From Pseudochelatococcus sp047501465 (GTDB lineage Bacteria; Pseudomonadota; Alphaproteobacteria; Rhizobiales; Beijerinckiaceae), in contig NZ_JAZDRL010000001.1 in the NCBI RefSeq assembly GCF_047501465.1, positions 930,001-994,000 on the forward strand: a DNA stretch of 64,000 bases, in the 5' to 3' direction. A program made the position numbers and the translations under genes. The notes under the pieces were generated by a model that ran no database searches, was not told the origin of the DNA, and saw only the letters and a list, made by a program, of their open reading frames with translations. Positions 41,167 to 52,000 of this stretch are shown here, piece after piece; the first letter of the stretch is position 1; each line of letters opens with the position of its first letter.

Positions 41167-43782
41167 ATGAACGAGACACGCGTGGACAATTCGAGCGAAC
41201 GTTCCGAATTGCGGACAGGCCATGCGGCCCTCGTCGTGCTGCTATCGCTTGCGCTCATGGGGGTTGCAGGCTGGTTCTTTTATAGTGGCCATCGAATGAG
41301 CGAGCCTGTTATTTTAGGCATTCTCGCTCTCTGCGCCATGCTTGGTATCGCGCTAACTTTGGCGATGGCGCTGGGTCTTTTGCAACCCGCGCGCCAGCGC
41401 AACGATTTACCCAAAGCACTTGCCGACTCCAGCAACGAGGGGCTGATTGTCATAGAGAGCGACGGGCACATAGCCTATGAAAACGACGCTTATCGTGCTC
41501 TCGTTAATCGCCTCAAGAGTGATGATCTCCCTGGCCCTTACACCATTGAACGCTTGTTTAATGGCGCACCGGACATTGCTGAAGCAATTTACCGCCTCGC
41601 GCAAGCCGCTCGCGAAGGGCGCGCCGCCGCAGAGGAAATTCGGCTCGTTCCTAAAAACACCATTACAGACGCCCAGAAAGCTCTTGTACGTAGTGAAGGC
41701 CGGGGTGAATTGAGCGTCGATGCGCTTTGGTTCAAAGTCAGCGTGCGCCCCATCCATGCAGGCGGACGCCGCGCTGCGCTTTGGGGCGTTGTAGACATCA
41801 CACGTGACCGGGAACGGCAGGAAAGCGTGTTTCGCGAGCTGCAACACGCCATTGATTATCTCGACCATGCGCCATCAGGCTTTCTGTCGCTCACTGCGCA
41901 AGGGCAGATTATTTATATGAATGCGACCCTTGCGCGCTGGTTGGATCACGATCTCGCGCAAGTGGGTTCGGGCGGATTGACGTTGTTAGAGGTTGTGCCA
42001 CCGAATGCCGCTGCTCTTATTGGCTCCGTCACCGGCGCTCCCGGAGAAGAACGAACGGAAACGCTCGATGTTGATTTCCGCAAGCGTGGTGGCCAAAGCC
42101 TGCCGGTACGTTTATTCCACCGTATAGCTTTCGACGCGGAAGGCCGCCCTCTGCCCTCACGCACACTGGTGCTGAACCGCTCGCCTGGAGAAGATGTAGC
42201 GGAAGGCCAGCGTGCAGCTGAAGTTCGTTTTTCGCGCTTCTTTAATAACACGCCCGTTGCCATCGCTACTGTTGACCGTCAGGGGCTCATTCTGCGTTCG
42301 AATGCCTCTTTTGCACGTCTCTTCGGTGTTGGCTCACGTTCTCATGAGGGCCATGCACAACGCTCTATTCTTGGTGTTGTTTCACCGCGCGACCGCGAAG
42401 GACTGGCCAACGCCGTCCATCAGGCGGCAGAAGGTATTGGCGATATAGCGCCGATCGATATCGTAATCGCCAACACCACTAATAGTGTTATCCCCTCCAC
42501 AGGGCAAACCGCAGCGCATACAGAGCGGTCAGCACGCTTTTATTTTAGCGGTATTGACGATGGCGAGCTGGATGGCGAAGTAGCCATTGTTTATGCCCTC
42601 GACATAACCGAACAGCGCGCCCTTGAAGCGCAATTTGCGCAGGCGCAGAAAATGCAGGCTGTGGGACAATTGGCTGGCGGTGTTGCGCACGATTTTAACA
42701 ACGTGCTGCAAGCAATCATTGGCTATTCGGATCTGCTTTTATCGAACCATCGCCCGACGGATCCGAGCTTCCAGGATATCATGCAGATCAAGCAGAATGC
42801 CAACCGTGCTGCCGCTCTTGTGCGACAGCTGCTGGCGTTCTCACGTCGCCAAACGCTTCGTCCGAACGTGATACAGCTGGGCGACGAGCTTTCTGAACTG
42901 TCCGAGATGTTACGTCGTCTGCTGGGCGAGCGTATTTCGCTTGAGCTGCATCATGGCAGCGGCTTGTGGGAAGTGAAGGCTGATGCCACGCAGTTCCAGC
43001 AGGTGATCGTGAACCTCGCCGTCAACGCACGTGATGCGATGAAAGAAGGCGGCAAAGTCATTATCAGTACATCCAATGTGCCAGCAGCAGATTGCGCCCG
43101 TTATGGCTACAACGAAGCAGCGCTTCCGCATGCGGACTATACACTGATTGAAGTGTCAGACACTGGTAGTGGCATTCCGCCCGATGTCCTCGACAAGATT
43201 TTCGAACCGTTCTTCACCACCAAGGAAATCGGCAAAGGCACAGGGCTTGGCCTATCCATGGTCTACGGCATTGTGCAGCAAAGTGGCGGCTACATTTTCT
43301 GCGATAGCGTTATAGGAGAGGGTACGGTTTTCCGCATTTTCCTCCCCCGCCATATGCGGACGGAAACGCCGCAGATTGCCACCGCCTCCAAACAACGTGA
43401 AGCGGTAGACGTTACCGGTCGCGGCACCGTGTTGCTGGTGGAAGATGAGGAAGCCGTGCGCAAGTTTGCATCCCGCGCATTGACATCCAGAGGCTATACC
43501 GTGATCGAAGCCGTATCCGGCACAGATGCACTTGCCATTGTCGACAAGCTGGAGTCGCCAGTTGATCTTGTGGTTTCGGACGTAATGATGCCTGAAATGG
43601 ATGGGCCCACCCTGCTCACGCATTTGCGCAGCCGCTTCCCCGACCTGAAGGTGATTTTCGTCTCCGGTTACGCCGAGGATGCTTTTGAAAAGAACTTGCC
43701 AGAAGGCGAGAATTTTTCCTTCCTCCCCAAACCATTCGGCCTGAAAGAGCTGGGGGAAGCAGTGAAAAAGGCATTGGGCTAA
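41167..43782 (+). CDS. cckA: CckA-type hybrid sensor histidine kinase
   Basis: This 871-residue hybrid kinase has the CckA architecture: two N-terminal membrane helices (about 18-40 and 44-70), tandem PAS-like regions (about 85-200, 220-330, 345-490), and a HisKA domain. His508 lies in LAGGVAHDFNNVLQAI. An HATPase domain (SDTGSGIPP, FEPFFTTK, GKGTGLGLSM) and a C-terminal receiver with Asp805 in VVSDVMMPEMDG follow. CckA phosphorylates ChpT and through it CtrA and CpdR, which control cell cycle and flagellar genes in alphaproteobacteria. The AHDFNN H-box is typical of CckA. Divergence from a FliO-like gene is common in rhizobial relatives. Confidence 0.92.
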   Translation: MNETRVDNSSERSELRTGHAALVVLLSLALMGVAGWFFYSGHRMSEPVILGILALCAMLGIALTLAMALGLLQPARQRNDLPKALADSSNEGLIVIESDGHIAYENDAYRALVNRLKSDDLPGPYTIERLFNGAPDIAEAIYRLAQAAREGRAAAEEIRLVPKNTITDAQKALVRSEGRGELSVDALWFKVSVRPIHAGGRRAALWGVVDITRDRERQESVFRELQHAIDYLDHAPSGFLSLTAQGQIIYMNATLARWLDHDLAQVGSGGLTLLEVVPPNAAALIGSVTGAPGEERTETLDVDFRKRGGQSLPVRLFHRIAFDAEGRPLPSRTLVLNRSPGEDVAEGQRAAEVRFSRFFNNTPVAIATVDRQGLILRSNASFARLFGVGSRSHEGHAQRSILGVVSPRDREGLANAVHQAAEGIGDIAPIDIVIANTTNSVIPSTGQTAAHTERSARFYFSGIDDGELDGEVAIVYALDITEQRALEAQFAQAQKMQAVGQLAGGVAHDFNNVLQAIIGYSDLLLSNHRPTDPSFQDIMQIKQNANRAAALVRQLLAFSRRQTLRPNVIQLGDELSELSEMLRRLLGERISLELHHGSGLWEVKADATQFQQVIVNLAVNARDAMKEGGKVIISTSNVPAADCARYGYNEAALPHADYTLIEVSDTGSGIPPDVLDKIFEPFFTTKEIGKGTGLGLSMVYGIVQQSGGYIFCDSVIGEGTVFRIFLPRHMRTETPQIATASKQREAVDVTGRGTVLLVEDEEAVRKFASRALTSRGYTVIEAVSGTDALAIVDKLESPVDLVVSDVMMPEMDGPTLLTHLRSRFPDLKVIFVSGYAEDAFEKNLPEGENFSFLPKPFGLKELGEAVKKALG

Positions 43783-43855
43783 GGCTTTAAAATCGATGCT
43801 CAATAGAAGCGCCAATTGATACACTGCGCGCCCAGGCTAGCCACTGAAGAATGGG

Positions 43856-43974
43856 GTTGAGCTTCACCTCAAGGTGAGCAGCACCAAGAGCCTCGAAAGA
43901 CGCACTTGTATGCGCATCAAATGGATCCCAAAGGTGTTACCCACCTTTGGGTTTGATACTGGATACCTTTCGAG
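43856..43974. repeat. Nested inverted repeats between cckA and the helicase gene
   Basis: The convergent gap after cckA contains CCCAAAGGTG (43927-43936)/CACCTTTGGG (43942-43951), nested inside CTCGAAAG (43892-43899)/CTTTCGAG (43967-43974). Upstream, GCTTCACCT/AGGTGAGC (43861-43879) is a third small hairpin. The 16-mer GTTGAGCTTCACCTCA (43856-43871) also occurs at 10577-10592. The structure probably acts in termination of both genes and may be a second dispersed repeat type. Confidence 0.55.
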
Positions 43975-44022
43975 AAGCTGCACGTAAAAAGGTGCCGGTT
44001 GCAGGCCGTCATGAGGCGACGA

Positions 44023-45123
44023 TCAATCCATTCTTACGATGGTCAATCGCTCAGCTGCTCGCGTTATGCCAGTGTAGAGCCAGCGGGCACGGTGCTCGCG
44101 AAAGGCCCGTGATTCATCGAACAATACCACCTCATCCCACTGCGAACCCTGGGATTTGTGCACAGTCAGCGCATAGCCATAGGTGAATTCGTCAGAATCC
44201 CGACGCGCCGAATAGGGAATGTCCTCTTCTACGCCGGTGAAAAAGTCGGTCAGCACAGAAACATCTACCCCGCGACGCACATTTTCATCTTCAGGCGCCA
44301 CTTCCATCTTGAGGTAGCCTTTTGCCTCCCCGCGCAAAGCCTTGATGGACCAGGTGCTGCCGTTGAACAGCCCTTTGGTTTTATTATTACGCAGGCAAAC
44401 AAGCTTTTCACCCGCTGCAGGCAACGAATCCCGAAAGCCCAACAATGCACGAATGCGTCCATTATAAAGCCTGCGGGTGCGATTTGTGCCAACCAGTACT
44501 TGATCAGCACGCATAACCTTCTCGGCATCAATCTCGCGTCGCGAGATGACACGTGTGCCCTCTTCTGCTATCTGCGGCAGTTCTCCGCCTTCGCGCACAG
44601 CCATGGAGAGACGGATGATCGGATTATCCCGCGCTTGCCGATGCACCTCGGTGAGCATGACGTCGGGCTCAGCCTCAGTAAAAAACCCGCCTCCGCGCAC
44701 AGGTGGCAATTGCGCTGGATCACCAAGCACCAGCACCGGCACCTGAAACGACAGCAGATCGCGCCCCAGCTCCTCATCCACCATCGAGCACTCATCTATA
44801 ATGATCAGTCCAGCCTTTCCGGCTTCTGCTTGACGGTTGAGCACGAATGATGGCGCATCTTCATCCTCATTGGTTTTTGAGCGATAGATCAGGCTATGAA
44901 TCGTCGAAGCTCCCTCGCAGCCTTTACTGCGCAGAACGGAAGCTGCCTTGCCGGTATAAGCACCAAAAATGACATCACCATCGACATCTTCGGCAATATG
45001 GCGCGCAAGCGTGGTCTTGCCGGTGCCCGCGTATCCGAACAGGCGGAAGACTTGTGGATTCCCGGTCTTGAGCCAGCGCGCCACCGCCTTCAACGCCTCA
45101 TCCTGCTGTCCCGACCAATTCAT
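44023..45123 (-). CDS. Small RecD/Dda-like superfamily 1 DNA helicase
   Basis: This 366-residue protein is a compact SF1 helicase. Motifs in order: GYAGTGKTTLARHIAED (Walker A, about residue 30), IIDECSMVDEELG (Walker B), LGDPAQLPPVRGGG (motif III), and near the C-terminus ALTVHKSQGSQWDEVVLF and LYTGITRA. It resembles the AAA_30/UvrD_C_2 proteins related to RecD, RecD2 and phage Dda, but lacks the large N-terminal domain of RecD2. It may unwind DNA with 5'-3' polarity during repair or replication restart; this is family inference. The start is ATG 45123. It converges with cckA and stands alone. Confidence 0.87.
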   Translation of the reverse strand: MNWSGQQDEALKAVARWLKTGNPQVFRLFGYAGTGKTTLARHIAEDVDGDVIFGAYTGKAASVLRSKGCEGASTIHSLIYRSKTNEDEDAPSFVLNRQAEAGKAGLIIIDECSMVDEELGRDLLSFQVPVLVLGDPAQLPPVRGGGFFTEAEPDVMLTEVHRQARDNPIIRLSMAVREGGELPQIAEEGTRVISRREIDAEKVMRADQVLVGTNRTRRLYNGRIRALLGFRDSLPAAGEKLVCLRNNKTKGLFNGSTWSIKALRGEAKGYLKMEVAPEDENVRRGVDVSVLTDFFTGVEEDIPYSARRDSDEFTYGYALTVHKSQGSQWDEVVLFDESRAFREHRARWLYTGITRAAERLTIVRMD

Positions 45124-45311
45124 ACCACGCCATTCCCTTCATGAAGATCATGGTTTGTTCTACAGCATTGATCTTCCACGTCAAGGCATAGAACCGTCAA
45201 AAAACGCTATCAAAGATCTATAATGACGGGGATTCTGGTGAGAAATGCATCAGCCAAGGCAGCGCTAGGCCTGAGAACTGTCGCCGATAATCATCCAATC
45301 GCGGCGCATGT

Positions 45312-46772
45312 TTAAAATGATCCCGCCACTGTTCCCAGCATGATCACAGCTACCAGCGCTATCAATGCGCCAACAATCGCCGTCATGACGATATCGAGAT
45401 AGCTATGCTTATGAGTTGAACCACATACAGCCAGCAGTGTCACCACCGCGCCATTATGCGGCAAGCTATCGAGCGTGCCGGCACCAATCACAGCCACGCG
45501 ATGCATCAAAGCGGGATCAATGCCGATTTCGGCTGCGATTTCCATATATGTCGGGCCAAGCGCATCCAGCGCAATCGTGAGGCCACCTGAGGCAGAGCCC
45601 GTGAGTGCCGCCAAAATATTGGTGGCGAACGCCAAGGATACGAGCGGCCCGCCATCAATATCAAGTACCCATTCCTTGACTATCTCAAACGCCGGCAGCG
45701 CCGCGACCACAGCGCCAAAGCCGACAAGACTTGCAACGCTCAGAATTGGCAGCACAGAGGCGTTTGCACCAGCATCAAGTGTCGCACGAATGCTAGGCAG
45801 GCGGGAATAGTTGATCGCGACAAGCACAAGGATGGCAACAAACAGCGCCACGATAACCGACCACACACCTCCAACCGCCGAAAGCGACGTATCGCCCCAC
45901 GCCTCGGTCGTAAGAAAGGAGGCATCGAAATTCGGCAGGATCACAAAGGACATGATCAGGTTAACCAGCACCACCACAATAAGCGGCAGAGCTGCAAGAT
46001 AGAATGATGGCAGCGCACTCGCATGCCCACCGCGCCCGATCTCTTCAGGATCGAACTCGCGTGCAGTTATTGCGCGCTCGCGGATGACATCATTATGGGC
46101 AGCGCCTTCAGCAATCTCGGCGGCAGCGCCCTCGTAAGTGTAGCCTTCACCTGCAAGCCGCGCCTTGCCTTCAGCGCGTTGCAGCCACCACAGGCCAAAC
46201 CCCAACATAATGGCTGATGCAATGATGCCAAGCCCAGGTGCGGCAAATGGATTGGTGCCGAAAAACGGCATCGGAATAGCGTTCTGAATTGCCGGCGTGC
46301 CGGGCATCGCTGACATTGTAAACGTAGACGTGCCCAGCGCAATGGCAGCTGGCATCAGGCGGTGGGGAATGTTTGCGGCCTTAAACAGCGCATGCCCCAT
46401 CGGCGCCAAAACGAAAAATGCGACAAACAGGCTAACCCCGCCATAAGTGACGAACGCACCCGCAAGCACAATGGCCATGATTGCACGGCCAGTGCCAAGC
46501 TTATGGGTCATGAAGTTGGCAATGGATTCAACCGAACCGCTTGCCTCCATCAGCTTGCCGAATAACGCACCAAGCAGAAAAATCGGAAAAAACTGCGCCA
46601 CAAAAACAGCTGCATTGCCCATGAACGTTTGCGTCCAATGCGCTAGCACAGGCTGTCCCGCAAGCAGCGCCGCAATCATCGCGCATGCAGGCGCAAGAAT
46701 GAGAATGCTCCAGCCTCGATACGCGAGCCAGACCAGCAGGCCAAGGGCAATCAAAATTCCGATTATGCTCAT
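45312..46772 (-). CDS. GntP/CitM-type carboxylate permease
   Basis: This 486-residue polytopic protein has about 12 hydrophobic segments, a cytoplasmic-like loop in the middle (about 200-240) and motifs seen in the GntP family: VTYGGVSLFVAFFVLAPMGHALF, TMSAMPGTPAIQNAIPMPFFGT and GAGTLDSLPHNGAVVTLLAVCG. GntP relatives import gluconate or other organic acids with protons; the exact substrate is not evident. It starts with ATG 46772 and lies upstream of the helicase gene on the same strand, about 190 bases apart. The patatin gene precedes it by about 100 bases. No sugar-acid catabolic genes are adjacent. Confidence 0.75.
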   Translation of the reverse strand: MSIIGILIALGLLVWLAYRGWSILILAPACAMIAALLAGQPVLAHWTQTFMGNAAVFVAQFFPIFLLGALFGKLMEASGSVESIANFMTHKLGTGRAIMAIVLAGAFVTYGGVSLFVAFFVLAPMGHALFKAANIPHRLMPAAIALGTSTFTMSAMPGTPAIQNAIPMPFFGTNPFAAPGLGIIASAIMLGFGLWWLQRAEGKARLAGEGYTYEGAAAEIAEGAAHNDVIRERAITAREFDPEEIGRGGHASALPSFYLAALPLIVVVLVNLIMSFVILPNFDASFLTTEAWGDTSLSAVGGVWSVIVALFVAILVLVAINYSRLPSIRATLDAGANASVLPILSVASLVGFGAVVAALPAFEIVKEWVLDIDGGPLVSLAFATNILAALTGSASGGLTIALDALGPTYMEIAAEIGIDPALMHRVAVIGAGTLDSLPHNGAVVTLLAVCGSTHKHSYLDIVMTAIVGALIALVAVIMLGTVAGSF

Positions 46773-46877
46773 AGGCCTGCTCCGGTAGCATCTTCATGGG
46801 CGCAAGCTGGCTGCGCTTGAGAAGTTGTGATGTCACAATATGAATGTCAAAGATCGCAGCGTCATGCTGCAATCGCC

Positions 46878-47957
46878 CTAGATCTGCTCAAGCAGATTAT
46901 GCAGCAGCGTACTCAGATCAAATGTAGGGCGAACGCCCAGATCCTGACGGTGATCGCGCAAGAAGTTATCCGCCTGCAAGCGCCCCTCTTCACGCAGAAG
47001 CGTGAGAAACTCCCATTCGGCATTCAGCTTCGAGGATGCACCAAGCTCCACCATCATCGGAGTGGAAATGCGGTGGATGCGCATGTCAGCCCATTCCTCT
47101 ACCCATTCCACGTGCTCAAGATGGCCCTCATCGCGCAACAATTTCTGGAACATCGCAATGCCGCGCAGCTCCTTTTTGAGGCTGGCGTTAAAAGCGATCT
47201 CATTCAAACGATTGAGAATATCCCGCGCAGTTTTCGGCACGCCGGGGCGCTCTATCGGATTGATCTGCACGAGGATGGTGTCACGCGCATTACTCTCGCG
47301 GATGATTGGCGTCAGCAATGGATTGCCGGAAAAGCCGCCATCCCAATATGCATCGCCATCAATTTCCACGGCCTGATGCACCAGCGGCAGGCAGGCGGAG
47401 GCAAGCAGCGCATCCGCATTCAGCTCAGCATTACGGAACACCCGTGGCAGCCCCGTGCGCACGTTCGTTGCCGTGATGAACAGCTTGATCGGCGATTGCT
47501 GCAAACGCTCAAAATCAATGCTCTCTTCCAGAACATCCCGCAGTGGATTGAGGTTGGATGGGTTTATATCATAAGGCGAGAACAACCGGCTGGCGAGATC
47601 GTAAAAGACATAGCCGGGCGAGTTATCGAGCGTCCAATTGCCGAACATGACATCGAGCGGCGCGCGTTGCATCGGGCTGAAACGTGCAGCGTCGCTCACC
47701 TGACGCCAGAACTTCTCCAGTGCTGCCTTGGCGCCTTCAACCCCATTCAGCGTAAAGCCATAAGCGAGAACAGCAGCGTTCATAGCGCCCGCCGATGTGC
47801 CGGTGATGCTTTCGATCTTCAGCGTTGGATCATCGAGGAAACGCTCGACAACCCCCCACGTAAATGCGCCATGTGAACCACCGCCCTGAAAGGCGAGATC
47901 GATCAACAATGGGTCGCTTTTGGTTCCACGATTGGTGCTTGATGCCTTGGTGGTCAT
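46878..47957 (-). CDS. Patatin-like phospholipase
   Basis: This 359-residue patatin-domain hydrolase has the oxyanion motif QGGGSHGAFTWG near residue 30, the nucleophile elbow GTSAG (ITGTSAGAMNAAVLAYG) and the catalytic Asp in YWDGGFSGNPLLTP. These make a Ser-Asp dyad lipid acyl hydrolase. No signal peptide is visible, so it acts in the cytoplasm or at the inner membrane. A long C-terminal region (about 270-359) is helical and of unknown role. The start overlaps the stop of the AI-2E family gene by four bases (ATGA), so the two are translationally coupled. Confidence 0.9.
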   Translation of the reverse strand: MTTKASSTNRGTKSDPLLIDLAFQGGGSHGAFTWGVVERFLDDPTLKIESITGTSAGAMNAAVLAYGFTLNGVEGAKAALEKFWRQVSDAARFSPMQRAPLDVMFGNWTLDNSPGYVFYDLASRLFSPYDINPSNLNPLRDVLEESIDFERLQQSPIKLFITATNVRTGLPRVFRNAELNADALLASACLPLVHQAVEIDGDAYWDGGFSGNPLLTPIIRESNARDTILVQINPIERPGVPKTARDILNRLNEIAFNASLKKELRGIAMFQKLLRDEGHLEHVEWVEEWADMRIHRISTPMMVELGASSKLNAEWEFLTLLREEGRLQADNFLRDHRQDLGVRPTFDLSTLLHNLLEQI

Positions 47958-48973
47958 GCTTCATCCTTTCCGGATAGAAGAGCAGCGATCCAGCGGCTCG
48001 ATGGGTAATGGGCGCAAAATGTGATGATAGCGATCAGCAGCGGCACACCGATGAAGGCGCCCGGAATGCCCCACAAAAAGCTCCAGAAGAACACAGCAAA
48101 CAGCACCATGAATGGTGAAACAGCAAGTGCATTCCCTGCAATTCGTGGCTCCAGATAGCTGCCGATCAGGAATTGGATAAGGTTCATGCCACCGAAAACA
48201 ATCGCTGCGGTCTGCAAACTCTCAAACTGCACCACGGCGAACACTGTAGGCAGAATGGTCGCAATAAGCGGGCCGATAAAAGGGATGTAATTAAGCGAGA
48301 ACCCAATCACGCCCCATGCAACTGCAAGCTCAAGCCCTGTGACCCTGGCAAACGCCCAGAGCACAATGCCCGTCATGATGCTCATGAGCGTGCGCACGCC
48401 CATGTAGCGACGGAATTTGTAAGCAATGTCCGTGCTGGCTGCGCGAACCCGCAAGCCCCAATCACCCATGTGACCCAGCTTGCGCGCAATCACTTCCACC
48501 TCAAGCAGCCCAAGCAGCACAAAGATGAATGTGACGACAACAAAACCAGCAAGGCTATTCGCCCACAGCACAAACCCCTGGAATAGACGCACCAGCCAAT
48601 TCACATCAAACTGATTGGCAAAGACGCCTGCAAGGACAATGCCATGGCTCTCAAGCCATTGAGCTTTCAGCAGATAAAGCTCCTGAAAACGGCTGGCATT
48701 GCCGAGCATCCACTGACCAGCGCGGGTAAAGCCCCATACGGTCAGCGATAATAGCGAGCCAATCACAACCACAGTGATAATCAGCGTAATCGCCAACGCC
48801 ACCAATTGGGGAATGCGCTGTTGCAAAGTCTTTTGCAGCGGCCACACGATCGCAATGATGAACAGTGCAAAGAAAACCGGTGCAAAAAGCGAGCTGGCGA
48901 TAACAAGCCCGGCCAAGCCAAGGATGACAGCACACACGCCAATCAGGAAGTCGGCGCTCCGGGTCTCAGTCAT
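47954..48973 (-). CDS. AI-2E transporter family (PerM/TqsA) membrane protein
   Basis: This 339-residue membrane protein has about seven to eight helices and the UPF0118 signatures GVIGFSLNYIPFIGPLIATILP and FVLLGLLEVE, and ends with the cluster SPFMVLFAVFFWSFLWGIPGAFIGVPLL. The family includes TqsA, implicated in AI-2 export, and PerM; many members have other or unknown substrates (for example Na+/H+ antiport), so an AI-2 role should not be assumed. It forms an overlapping pair with the patatin-like gene. The start is ATG 48973. Confidence 0.88.
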   Translation of the reverse strand: MTETRSADFLIGVCAVILGLAGLVIASSLFAPVFFALFIIAIVWPLQKTLQQRIPQLVALAITLIITVVVIGSLLSLTVWGFTRAGQWMLGNASRFQELYLLKAQWLESHGIVLAGVFANQFDVNWLVRLFQGFVLWANSLAGFVVVTFIFVLLGLLEVEVIARKLGHMGDWGLRVRAASTDIAYKFRRYMGVRTLMSIMTGIVLWAFARVTGLELAVAWGVIGFSLNYIPFIGPLIATILPTVFAVVQFESLQTAAIVFGGMNLIQFLIGSYLEPRIAGNALAVSPFMVLFAVFFWSFLWGIPGAFIGVPLLIAIITFCAHYPSSRWIAALLSGKDEA

Positions 48974-49023
48974 TACGTATTCCTGTCAGTGTGTGGTCGG
49001 GCAAGAATGATACTGGTGCGCCA

Positions 49024-52000
49024 TTATGCTGCCGCACCAGAGCTTGCCTGTGATGGTGGCGTTTCCAGGCGCGCATCTGGCCCAAACCAGGCCACGTACA
49101 ATGCGGGCAGGAATACCAGCGTCAACAGCGAGGCCACGAGCAAGCCACCCATAATCGCGAAGGCCATCGGCCCCCAGAACACGGTGGGCGCAATCGGAAT
49201 CATACCAAGCACTGTCGAAACCGCCGTCAACAAGATGGGGCGGAAACGCAGCGAACTCGCCTCGATCACCGCTGCAAGCACGGTCTTGCCAGCCAGTCGT
49301 TCGGCCTCGATCTGACCAATCAGAATCACCGCATTTTTGATAATCATGCCGAGCAATGCGAGAATGCCGAGGATAGCCACAAACCCAAGCGGCCTGCCCG
49401 AAAGCAACAGCGCTGCAACGATGCCAATCAACCCAAGCGGAGCAACACTCAGCACCAGAAACAGACGCTGGAAGCTCTGTAACTGGAACATCAGCACCGT
49501 CACCATGATCAGCAGCATCAACGGGATTACCGCGATGACGGAAGCCTGTGAAGCAGCGCTCTCCTCCACCGTACCGCCAACCTCAATCGAATAGCCCGCA
49601 GGCAGCCCTGCCGAGAGTGTGGCGATTTTCTCTTCCAGCCCATTCACCACCGTTTCCGGCAGTTCGCCTTGTACCACATCCGCCTGCACAGTGAGGGTAG
49701 GCACACGGTTGCGCCGCCACACAAGCGGGAAGTGCTGATCATACTCAAAGCGCACGAACTGACTCAACGGCACAGTCCGTCCGCCGGGTACAGGCACCTG
49801 CAACGAGCGCAGCGTTTCAGGTGTCACGCGTTCTTCATCGACAGCACGCATCACCACGTTGACGAGATAAATATCGTCGCGCACCTGAGAAACGGCGGAA
49901 CCGGTGATAGCCGTGTTCAGAATACCAGCCACGGCCTGCGATGAAAGACCAAGCAGACGCGCCTGATCCTGATCAACCCGCAAACGAATTTCACGCGCAG
50001 GCTCAATCCAGTCAAAGTTGACCTTCTCCACCCCCGGTGATGATGACATCACGCCGGAAAGCTTCAGCGCTATCTCACGCACTTGCGCAATATCAGGTCC
50101 CGTCACGCGGTACTGAATTGGCCAACCAACAGGTGGCCCCAGTTCCAGCGGCGAAATGCGCGCAACTACCTGCGGGAAATGCTCCTCGAAAATCGCATTC
50201 ATCTTGTCGCGTAAGCGCTCGCGAGCGGGCACATCCTTGGCCACCACGACCGCTTCAGCGACAAAGCTATTCGGCAATTGCACATCAAGTGGCAGATAGA
50301 AGCGGATTGCGCCCTGTCCGACATAGGTGCTCCAGCGTTCAATGTCCTGATCATCCTGGATCAGCGCCTCGAACTCCTTCACCAACGCCTCAGTGCCATG
50401 GATCGAAGCCGACTGCGGCAGACGCATCGTCACGAGCAGCTCAGGCCGGTCTGATGAGGGGAAGAACTGGCTTGGAATAAGCGGCAGCGCCAGCAATGAC
50501 AACACAAAGAGTGCAAGCGTCACGACAATCGTCACATACCGCGCCTTTAACGCCAATCCGAGGAAGGATTTGTATGCTCCCTCGATCTTGCTGGGCTTCG
50601 GCTCGGCCTGCTGCCTGGGTGCCTTGATCAACGCCATACCGAGCAGCGGCGTAAAGATAACTGCCACAAACCATGAGACCACCAGCGCAATGCTGACAAC
50701 CGCAAACAACGAGAATGTATATTCACCCGCAGAACTCGCCGCGAACCCAACCGGCACAAACCCCGCCATTGTGACAAGCGTGCCCGCCAACATGGCGAAA
50801 GCATAGGTCTTAAAGGCAAATACGGCAGCTACTTCCTTGCTGTCACCCTTGGCAAGGCGCGTCATCATGGCATCTGTCGTGGTCATCGCGTCATCGACCA
50901 GCAGTGCCAGTGCGATAATCAACGCACCAAGCGAGATGCGCTGCATATCGATGCCCATAAGATCCATCACCGAAAACACGATGGCGAGCGTAATCGGGAT
51001 CGCAAGCGCGATCACCAAACCAGGACGCACGCCTAGGCTAAGGAAACAGATCGCCAGAATGATCGCCACGGCCTGCCAAAGCGATTCCATGAATTCGGCT
51101 ATGGCGCCATCAACCGTCACGGCCTGATCAGCCACCAGCTGAACTTCAATACCGACCGGCAACTCCGCCTTGATCGAGGCCATCATGCGGCTGATCTCGG
51201 CGCCCATCGCGAGGATGTCCCCGCCATCGCGCATAGCAATCCCAAGGCCGATCGCCGGCTCGCCATTCACGCGGAACATAGGCTGAGGCGGATCAACAAA
51301 GCCGCGCCGCACCTGCGCGATATCACTCAAACGCAAAATGCGATTGCCAACCACAAGATTGATGCCAAGAATATCGCGCTCCGACTCAAATGCGCCCGAT
51401 ACCCGCAGCGAAATGCGTTCTTCGCCAGTCTCAATGATACCGGCTGGATGCACTGCATTCTGCGTCTGCAGCGCCGCTATTACCGCCTGCCTGTCGATGC
51501 CAAGGCGCGCCAGCTCTGCCAATGAGAACTCGACGAAAATCACCTCATCCTGCGCACCAATAACCTCGATCTTCGACACATCAGGCACGTTCAGCAGCCG
51601 TGAGCGGGCCGCTTCAACATAATCGCGCAATTCACGATGGGTAAAGCCATCCGCCGTAAAACCATAAATAATGCCGAAGGTGTCGCCAAATTCGTCATTA
51701 AAGACCGGCCCAATTACGCCCTGTGGCAAGGTACGGGCCATGTCGCCTATGCTCTTGCGCACGTGGTACCATATGTCCGGCACCTCACTGCCGGGTGCTG
51801 AACCCTCCAGATTAACGAATATCGTCGTGACGCCAGCACGCGTGAAGCTGCGCAGCGTATCGAGCCGAGGCGTCTCCTGCAGCGTCCGCTCAAGCCGCTC
51901 TGTAACCTGCAGCAGAGTATCCTCAACAGTTGCGCCAGGCCATGCCGCGCTCACCACCATCGTTTTGATGACAAACGTCGGATCCTCATTGCGCCCCAGC

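Noticed and set aside
46827..47876. A 349-codon open frame on the plus strand
   Set aside because: It lies entirely antisense to the patatin-like gene, whose catalytic motifs are intact, and its translation has no recognisable family features.
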